DNA from: Isoptericola sp. AK164
GTDB taxonomy: Bacteria; Actinomycetota; Actinomycetes; Actinomycetales; Cellulomonadaceae
DNA: 64,000 nt
Reading direction: 5' to 3'
NCBI RefSeq assembly: GCF_029643425.1
Contig: NZ_CP119106.1
Coordinates: 1,488,001 to 1,552,000, forward strand
Position numbers and translations under genes: made by a program. The notes under the pieces are model-generated. The model worked only from the letters and a program-made list of their open reading frames with translations, ran no database searches and was not told the DNA's origin. The first letter of the stretch is position 1. Each line of letters opens with the position of its first letter. Shown piece by piece: positions 58,947-64,000 of the stretch.

Positions 58947-60598
58947 GCGCACCGGGCGGTCGCCGGGTCGGGGCCACGGTCGCCGGGGCGGCGGTGCTCA
59001 TCACCGTCGTCACCCTGGCGAGCCGCGTCGTCGGGTTCGGGCGGTGGCTGGCCCAGGCCCGGTTCGTGGGGACCGACGGCGTCGACGCCCCCCTGAACGC
59101 CGCCAACCTGCTGCCGAACGTCCTCTTCGAGATCGCGGCCGGCGGCGCCCTGACCGGTGCGGTCGTGCCGCTGCTGTCGGGCTTCCTCGTGCGCGGCGAC
59201 CGGCCCAACGCCTCGCGCACCGCCTCGGCGCTGCTCGGGTGGACCGTCGTCGTGCTGGTCCCGGTCGCGGGCCTGATGGCGCTGCTGGCCGACCCGCTCG
59301 CCGAGCACGTGCTCCGCCTGCACGACCCCGTCAACGTGGCCGTGGCGGCCGACTTCCTGCGCGTCTTCGCCGTGCAGGTGCCGCTGTACGGGCTCGCGGT
59401 GGTCCTCGGCGGGATCCTGCAGGCGCACCACCGCTTCTTCTGGCCCGCCTTCGCGCCGCTGGTGTCCAGCCTCGTGGTCATCGGCGTCTACGCCCGGTTC
59501 GGCACCCTGGCCGACGGCAACCAGCAGGACGTCGCCGAGCTGACGTCCCAGGCGCTCGGCTGGCTGGCCTGGGGCATGACGGCGGGCGTGGCGTTCCTCG
59601 CCCTGCCGCTGGTGGTGCCCGTGGCCCGCACGGGGCTGCGGATCCGGCCCACGTTGCGCTTCCCGGACGGCGAGGGTCGGCGCGCGGCCCGGCTCGCCTC
59701 GGCCGGCATCGGAGCCCTGGTGGCGCAGCAGCTCGCGCTGCTGGCCACGATGGCGTCCGCGAACGAGGCCGGCGGCGACGGGACGTGGACGATCTTCCTG
59801 TACGCGCAGAACGTCTACTTCCTGCCGTACGCCGTCCTGGCGTTCCCCATCGCCACGAGCGCCTTCCCCCGCTTCTCCGCGCTGGCGTCGGAGGGACGCG
59901 GCGACGAGCTCGCGCGGCTGGTGTCGTCGACCACGCGGGTCCTCGTCGTCGTCTCGGCGGCCGGCGCCGCCGCGCTCGTCGCGGCCGCGCCCCTGGTCGA
60001 GAACGTCTTCGCGGGCGTCGCCGACGGTGACGCCGACGGCCTCGCGGCCGCGTTGGCCTGGATGGCGCCGGGACTGCTCGGGTACGCGCTGATCCTGCAG
60101 CTGTCCCGGCTGCTGTACGCGGTCGGCGCCGCTCGGGCCGCGTGGATCTCCACGGCGGCGGGCTGGGCCGTCGTCGCCGTCGGGGTGGGACTCGCGGTCC
60201 CGGTGTTCGCCGGGGGAGTGGACGTCGAGACGGCCGTGCTGGCCTGGCTCGGCGGCGCCACGACGGTCGGCATGACCGTGGCCGGTGCCGCCCTGCTGCT
60301 CGCGGTGCGGCGTCGGGTCGGCGCACCCGCCCTGGACGGCGTGCTGCGCACGGGCGCCGTGACGGTGGCCGCGGCCGCGGTCGGGGCGTTGGCGGGCCGC
60401 TGGGCCCTCCCGGTGGCCGACCGGGGCGCGGGCGACGACGCCGCCCTCGACGCCGGGTGGATCGCGGCCGACGTCGGCTGGGGGCTGCTCGCGGGGCTGC
60501 TCGCCGCCGCCGTCGTCCTGGTGGTCGCCGCGGCCACCGACCCGGCCGTGCGCTCGCGCGCCGCGGGCGTCGGCGGGCGCCTGCTGCGCCGGCGGTGA
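58943..60598 (+). CDS. murJ: Lipid II flippase MurJ
   Basis: 551-residue MOP-superfamily transporter with about 14 transmembrane helices that moves lipid II across the membrane. MurJ marks: LASRVVGFGRWLAQARFVG, NAANLLPNVLFEIAAGGALTGAVVPLLSG, LGGILQAHHRFFWPAFAPL and NVYFLPYAVLAFPIATSAFPRFS. No long C-terminal pseudokinase extension as in Mycobacterium MviN, so it is the short form. GTG start overlaps the upstream stop (GTGA). Confidence 0.9.
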   Translation: MSAPGGRRVGATVAGAAVLITVVTLASRVVGFGRWLAQARFVGTDGVDAPLNAANLLPNVLFEIAAGGALTGAVVPLLSGFLVRGDRPNASRTASALLGWTVVVLVPVAGLMALLADPLAEHVLRLHDPVNVAVAADFLRVFAVQVPLYGLAVVLGGILQAHHRFFWPAFAPLVSSLVVIGVYARFGTLADGNQQDVAELTSQALGWLAWGMTAGVAFLALPLVVPVARTGLRIRPTLRFPDGEGRRAARLASAGIGALVAQQLALLATMASANEAGGDGTWTIFLYAQNVYFLPYAVLAFPIATSAFPRFSALASEGRGDELARLVSSTTRVLVVVSAAGAAALVAAAPLVENVFAGVADGDADGLAAALAWMAPGLLGYALILQLSRLLYAVGAARAAWISTAAGWAVVAVGVGLAVPVFAGGVDVETAVLAWLGGATTVGMTVAGAALLLAVRRRVGAPALDGVLRTGAVTVAAAAVGALAGRWALPVADRGAGDDAALDAGWIAADVGWGLLAGLLAAAVVLVVAAATDPAVRSRAAGVGGRLLRRR

Positions 60599-60668
60599 TC
60601 CTCGCCGCTGTGCTGCACGGCACGGTGCGCGCGGGGGTGTCCCGCACGCCGGGAGGGCGGAGGTCGGT

Positions 60669-60674
60669 TAGCAT
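60669..60674 (+). promoter_or_regulatory. Candidate -10 element of pyrG
   Basis: TAGCAT, eight bases before GTG 60683, so any leader would be at most one or two bases. A GGAG occurs just before the start but would be partly inside such a short leader. Confidence 0.45.
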
Positions 60675-60682
60675 GGAGTTCC

Positions 60683-62371
60683 GTGGCTGACACCGTGAAC
60701 CGAACCTCGTCCCGTTCCTCGAGCCGCGCCGGTGCCACGCACCCGACGCGCCACATCTTCGTGACGGGCGGTGTCGCCTCGTCGCTCGGCAAGGGGCTGA
60801 CCGCCTCCTCCCTCGGCCGTCTGCTCCGGTCCCGCGGGCTGCGGGTCACGATGCAGAAGCTCGACCCCTACCTCAACGTCGACCCGGGCACCATGAACCC
60901 GTTCCAGCACGGCGAGGTGTTCGTCACCGAGGACGGCGCCGAGACCGACCTGGACATCGGCCACTACGAGCGCTTCCTCGACGTCGAGCTGCCGGCCTCG
61001 TCGAACGTCACCACCGGCCAGGTCTACTCCCGCGTCATCGCCAAGGAGCGTCGCGGGGAGTACCTCGGCGACACCGTGCAGGTCATCCCGCACATCACGG
61101 ACGAGATCAAGGCGCGGATGCGCGACCAGGCCGGCCCCGACGTCGACGTGATCATCACCGAGATCGGCGGCACCGTCGGCGACATCGAGTCCCAGCCGTT
61201 CCTCGAGGCCGCCCGCCAGGTCCGTCACGAGCTCGGCCGCGACGACTGCTTCTTCCTGCACGTCTCGCTCGTGCCCTACATCGGGCCGTCGGGCGAGCTC
61301 AAGACCAAGCCGACCCAGCACTCGGTCGCCGCCCTGCGGTCGATCGGTATCCAGCCCGACGCCATCGTGCTGCGCTCGGACCGCACGGTGCCGACGTCCA
61401 TCAAGCACAAGATCGCGATGATGTGCGACGTCGAGAACGAGGCGGTCGTCAACGCGGCGGACGCCCCGAGCATCTACGACATCCCGCGGGTGGTGCACTC
61501 CGAGGGCCTGGACGCCTACGTGGTGCGACGGCTCGACCTGCCGTTCCACGACGTCGAGTGGGGCGGCTGGAACCGTGTCCTGGAGCGGGTCCACGAGCCG
61601 GAGCACAACGTCGAGATCGCCCTGGTGGGCAAGTACATCGACCTGCCGGACGCCTACCTGTCGGTCACCGAGGCGCTGCGCGCCGGCGGATTCGACAACG
61701 ACACCCGGGTCGCGATCCGGTGGGTCGCGGCCGACGACTGCAGCACGCCCGCCGGCGCGCAGGAGGCGCTGTCCGGCGTGGACGCCATCCTCGTGCCGGG
61801 CGGCTTCGGCGTGCGCGGCATCGACGGCAAGGTCGGCGCGCTGCGCTGGGCGCGGGAGAACCTCGTGCCCACCCTCGGCATCTGCCTCGGCCTGCAGTCG
61901 ATGGTCATCGAGTACGCGCGCAACGTCCTCGGCCTGGCGCAGGCCTCGTCGACCGAGTTCGACCCGGACTCCTCGGACCCCGTGATCGCCACGATGGCCG
62001 AGCAGCTCGCGATCGTCGGCGGCGACGGCGACCTGGGCGGCACGATGCGCCTCGGTGCCTACCCCGCCACCCTCGCCGAGGGCTCCGTGGTCGCCAAGAC
62101 CTACGGCGCCACGGACGTCTCCGAGCGTCACCGCCACCGCTACGAGGTGAACAACCTCTACCGCGACCGCCTCGAGGAGGCCGGCCTGCGGATCAGCGGC
62201 ACCTCGCCGGACGGCGACCTCGTCGAGTTCGTCGAGCTGCCCGCCGACGTCCACCCGTACTACGTGAGCACCCAGGCGCACCCGGAGTTCAAGTCCCGTC
62301 CCACGGGCTCGCACCCCCTGTTCTCGGGTCTCGTCGCCGCGGCGCTGGTCCGCCAGGGCGCGACCGCGTGA
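60683..62371 (+). CDS. pyrG: CTP synthase
   Basis: ATP-dependent amination of UTP to CTP using glutamine. 562 residues. N-terminal synthetase ([62 protein letters not shown]) and C-terminal glutamine amidotransferase with the nucleophile in [16 protein letters not shown] and the His-Glu of [12 protein letters not shown] start. Overlaps the Nudix gene by GTGA. Confidence 0.97.
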   Translation: MADTVNRTSSRSSSRAGATHPTRHIFVTGGVASSLGKGLTASSLGRLLRSRGLRVTMQKLDPYLNVDPGTMNPFQHGEVFVTEDGAETDLDIGHYERFLDVELPASSNVTTGQVYSRVIAKERRGEYLGDTVQVIPHITDEIKARMRDQAGPDVDVIITEIGGTVGDIESQPFLEAARQVRHELGRDDCFFLHVSLVPYIGPSGELKTKPTQHSVAALRSIGIQPDAIVLRSDRTVPTSIKHKIAMMCDVENEAVVNAADAPSIYDIPRVVHSEGLDAYVVRRLDLPFHDVEWGGWNRVLERVHEPEHNVEIALVGKYIDLPDAYLSVTEALRAGGFDNDTRVAIRWVAADDCSTPAGAQEALSGVDAILVPGGFGVRGIDGKVGALRWARENLVPTLGICLGLQSMVIEYARNVLGLAQASSTEFDPDSSDPVIATMAEQLAIVGGDGDLGGTMRLGAYPATLAEGSVVAKTYGATDVSERHRHRYEVNNLYRDRLEEAGLRISGTSPDGDLVEFVELPADVHPYYVSTQAHPEFKSRPTGSHPLFSGLVAAALVRQGATA

Positions 62372-63027
62372 GCGACCGCGGGACCGCCGGCCCCGGCACG
62401 GGGGTGGACCAGGTCGCGCCGCGGCCCGTGGTCGGGCGCTCCGCTCTGCACGCCGGGCGCATCTTCGACGTCGTCCGGGACGACGTCGATCTCGGTGACG
62501 CCGGGGTCGTGACGCGGGAGTACCTGGACCACCCCGGCGCCGTCGCGATCGTCGTGCTCGACGCCGACGACCGCGTCCTGCTGCTGCGCCAGTACCGGCA
62601 CCCGGTGCGCACGATGATGTGGGAGGTCCCGGCCGGACTCCTGGACGTCCCGGCGGAGCCGGCCGTGGAGGCGGCCGCTCGCGAGCTGGCGGAGGAGGCG
62701 GACCTCGTCGCCGACCGCTGGGACGTCCTCGTCGACTACGCCACGACGCCCGGGGCGAGCAACGAGTCGGTGCGGGTGTTCCTCGCCCGGGACGTGCGTG
62801 AGGTGGCTCCGGAGGACCGCCACGAGCGTCACGGCGAGGAGGCGGAGATCGTCACCGCCTGGGTCCCGCTGGACGACGCCGTCGCGCGGGCGCTCGCCGG
62901 CGACCTGCACAACCCCTCGGCGGTGGTCGGGATCCTGGCCGCGGCCGCGAGCCGCGCCGGCGGGTGGGCGTCGCTGCGACCCGTCGACGTGGAGTGGCCG
63001 TACCGCCGGGGCGTGCTGCCCGACTGA
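62368..63027 (+). CDS. Nudix hydrolase, ADP-ribose pyrophosphatase type
   Basis: 219 residues, matching Rv1700 by position after pyrG. Family marks: [36 protein letters not shown] and a Nudix box [24 protein letters not shown]. The final Gly of the box consensus is Ala; the catalytic glutamates RELAEE are intact. Cleaves ADP-ribose or related compounds. GTG start overlapping pyrG. xerD, next in Mycobacterium, is not seen; ctaA is the next gene, in the opposite direction. Confidence 0.9.
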   Translation: MSDRGTAGPGTGVDQVAPRPVVGRSALHAGRIFDVVRDDVDLGDAGVVTREYLDHPGAVAIVVLDADDRVLLLRQYRHPVRTMMWEVPAGLLDVPAEPAVEAAARELAEEADLVADRWDVLVDYATTPGASNESVRVFLARDVREVAPEDRHERHGEEAEIVTAWVPLDDAVARALAGDLHNPSAVVGILAAAASRAGGWASLRPVDVEWPYRRGVLPD

Positions 63028-63073
63028 GCCCGGGCGTCGGCTCGCCTCACCCACCGGTGTCCCCCGGCGTCCA

Positions 63074-63138
63074 CCGCTGTGGGCGTGAAATCTGCAGCCC
63101 TCCGTCGAGGAGAACTGCAGATTTCACGCCCACAGCGG
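63074..63138. repeat. Perfect 24-bp inverted repeat between convergent genes
   Basis: Arms at 63074-63097 and 63115-63138, perfectly complementary, loop of 17 bases (63098-63114) containing a smaller CCTC/GAGG stem. Arms contain GGGCGTGAAATCTGCAG. Much longer than needed for a terminator and AT-richer in its middle. Could be a bidirectional terminator or a REP/MITE-like element. Confidence 0.75.
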
Positions 63139-63190
63139 CGGGGCGGCGCGGTGGGGTGGCGCGGGGAGGTGCGTGCGGGTCGGGCCGCGG

Positions 63191-64000
63191 TCAGGCCCGG
63201 GCGCGGAGCCGCAGGACGGCGCTCGCGGTCGCCCAGGTGAGCAGCCCGGCCCCGAGCATGTGCAGGCCGACCAGCAGCTCGGGAAGCCCGGTGAAGTACT
63301 GGGCGTACCCGATCGCTCCCTGGGCCAGGGTGACCACGAGCAGGACCCGGGCGCCCCGACGCGCCCGCTGCACGAGCCGGTCGTCGGCGCTCGTCGGCGT
63401 CCGGTGCAGCAGGACCAGCAGCAGCACCAGGACGCCCGTGAACAGCCACACCGAGGCCGAGTGCGCGCGAGTCATCAGCAGCGGGTCCACCGCGAGGCGG
63501 TAGCCGACCTCCGCGTCGCCGGAGTGCGGTCCGGCGGCGGTCACCACGACGCCCAGCACGACGACGGGGACCACCAGCAGGCCGAGGGCGCGGCCCGCGA
63601 CCGTCGCCCCGCGCGACGCGACCGGCGTCGGGGTCCCGTCGCCCTCGCCGTGCCGGTGCAGCAGGTACGCCGAGAGCCAGACCAGCGCGGCCGAGACGAC
63701 GAAGTGCAGCGACACCCAGGCCGGGTGCAGGTCGAGCAGCACCACCACGCCGCCGATGATCGCCTGGGCGGCGACGCCGGCCAGCGGGACGACGCCGAGC
63801 GCGCGGTAGGCGCGCGTGCGCCGGCGGTCCGTCACCACGAGCACCAGCACCGCGATGGCGATCGCGGCCAGCACGAACGTCAGCAGGCGGTTGCCGAACT
63901 CCACGTAGGGGTGGATGCCGGCCTCGGCGTGGAAGACGGGGGTGAAGCTGCCCGGTTCGCACTGCGGCCACGTCGAGCAGCCGAGCCCGGAGCCGGTGAG
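63191..64000 (-). CDS. ctaA: Heme A synthase (CtaA/COX15), 5' end outside the window
   Basis: Membrane oxidase converting heme O to heme A for aa3-type cytochrome oxidases. 269 codons are visible, from the right edge to the stop; the frame stays open to base 64000 (GSGLGCSTWPQCEPGSF, then HPYVEFGNRLLTF with the heme-ligand-type EFGNR segment). Several transmembrane helices; paired histidines HFVVSAALVW and HRHGE are seen. The N-terminal one to two helices are missing off the edge. Confidence 0.9.
   Translation of the reverse strand, partial: LTGSGLGCSTWPQCEPGSFTPVFHAEAGIHPYVEFGNRLLTFVLAAIAIAVLVLVVTDRRRTRAYRALGVVPLAGVAAQAIIGGVVVLLDLHPAWVSLHFVVSAALVWLSAYLLHRHGEGDGTPTPVASRGATVAGRALGLLVVPVVVLGVVVTAAGPHSGDAEVGYRLAVDPLLMTRAHSASVWLFTGVLVLLLVLLHRTPTSADDRLVQRARRGARVLLVVTLAQGAIGYAQYFTGLPELLVGLHMLGAGLLTWATASAVLRLRARA

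Overview
The window is very GC-rich chromosomal DNA from a high-GC Gram-positive bacterium (Actinomycetota). The 16S rRNA gene, the domain III insertion in the 23S rRNA, the paired F420-type oxidoreductases and the gene order point to the order Micrococcales, probably near Cellulomonadaceae/Promicromonosporaceae; that family-level placement is from memory of 16S signatures, not a search. Much of the gene order matches the Mycobacterium tuberculosis stretches dnaE1, hisD-C-B-H-A, infC-rpmI-rplT-trmH, pheST, argCJBDFRGH, mpg-tyrS and TPR-HAD-small ORF-tlyA-nadK-recN-steA-mctB-pyrG-nudix, so this is core backbone with a few lineage-specific insertions. I see no prophage, insertion sequence, CRISPR array, tRNA or plasmid function.

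Layout. 1-3.8 kb: the 3' part of dnaE, a Nudix hydrolase, a PPOX-fold protein and a convergent S4 protein. 3.86-16.6 kb: histidine biosynthesis (hisD, then hisC-hisB-hypothetical-hisH-priA-sseB), split by about 7 kb carrying a SWIM/SNF2 helicase, a RecQ-phosphoribosyltransferase fusion, a small membrane protein and a Rieske protein. 16.6-20.4 kb, minus strand: trypsin-like protease, coiled-coil membrane protein, DUF1844 protein, then a fur-katA peroxide-defence pair. 20.4-23.1 kb: infC (ATC start), rpmI, rplT, trmH. 23.1-31.6 kb: small secreted protein, RNA ligase-like phosphodiesterase, pheST, an SDR enzyme, two minus-strand oxidoreductases, a methyltransferase remnant and a GNAT acetyltransferase. 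31.7-41.6 kb: argCJBDFRGH, continuing into a P-loop kinase and a 3-methyladenine glycosylase. 41.6-49.8 kb: MHYT protein, tyrS and a complete 16S-23S-5S rRNA operon with promoters, processing stems and terminator. 49.8-63 kb: TPR protein, HAD phosphatase, small conserved protein, tlyA, nadK, recN, steA, steB/mctB, MraY-like protein, murJ, pyrG, ADP-ribose pyrophosphatase. The right edge holds the 3' part of ctaA.

Most operons are tightly packed with ATGA or GTGA overlaps, implying translational coupling. A recurrent feature is a -10 hexamer ending 6-7 bases before the start codon, as expected for leaderless mRNAs; I find it at about ten transcription units. Other points to look at are the ATC start of infC, a possible leaderless uORF overlapping pheS, near-identical promoters before hisD, hisC and pheS, tandem ARG-box-like repeats at argC, a PerR/Fur-type palindrome at fur-katA, a decayed methyltransferase gene and a perfect 24-bp inverted repeat near the right end. 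I found no clear novel multi-gene system; the least understood protein-level items are the RecQ-PRTase fusion, the hypothetical protein inside the his operon and the MraY-like protein without the usual catalytic signature.
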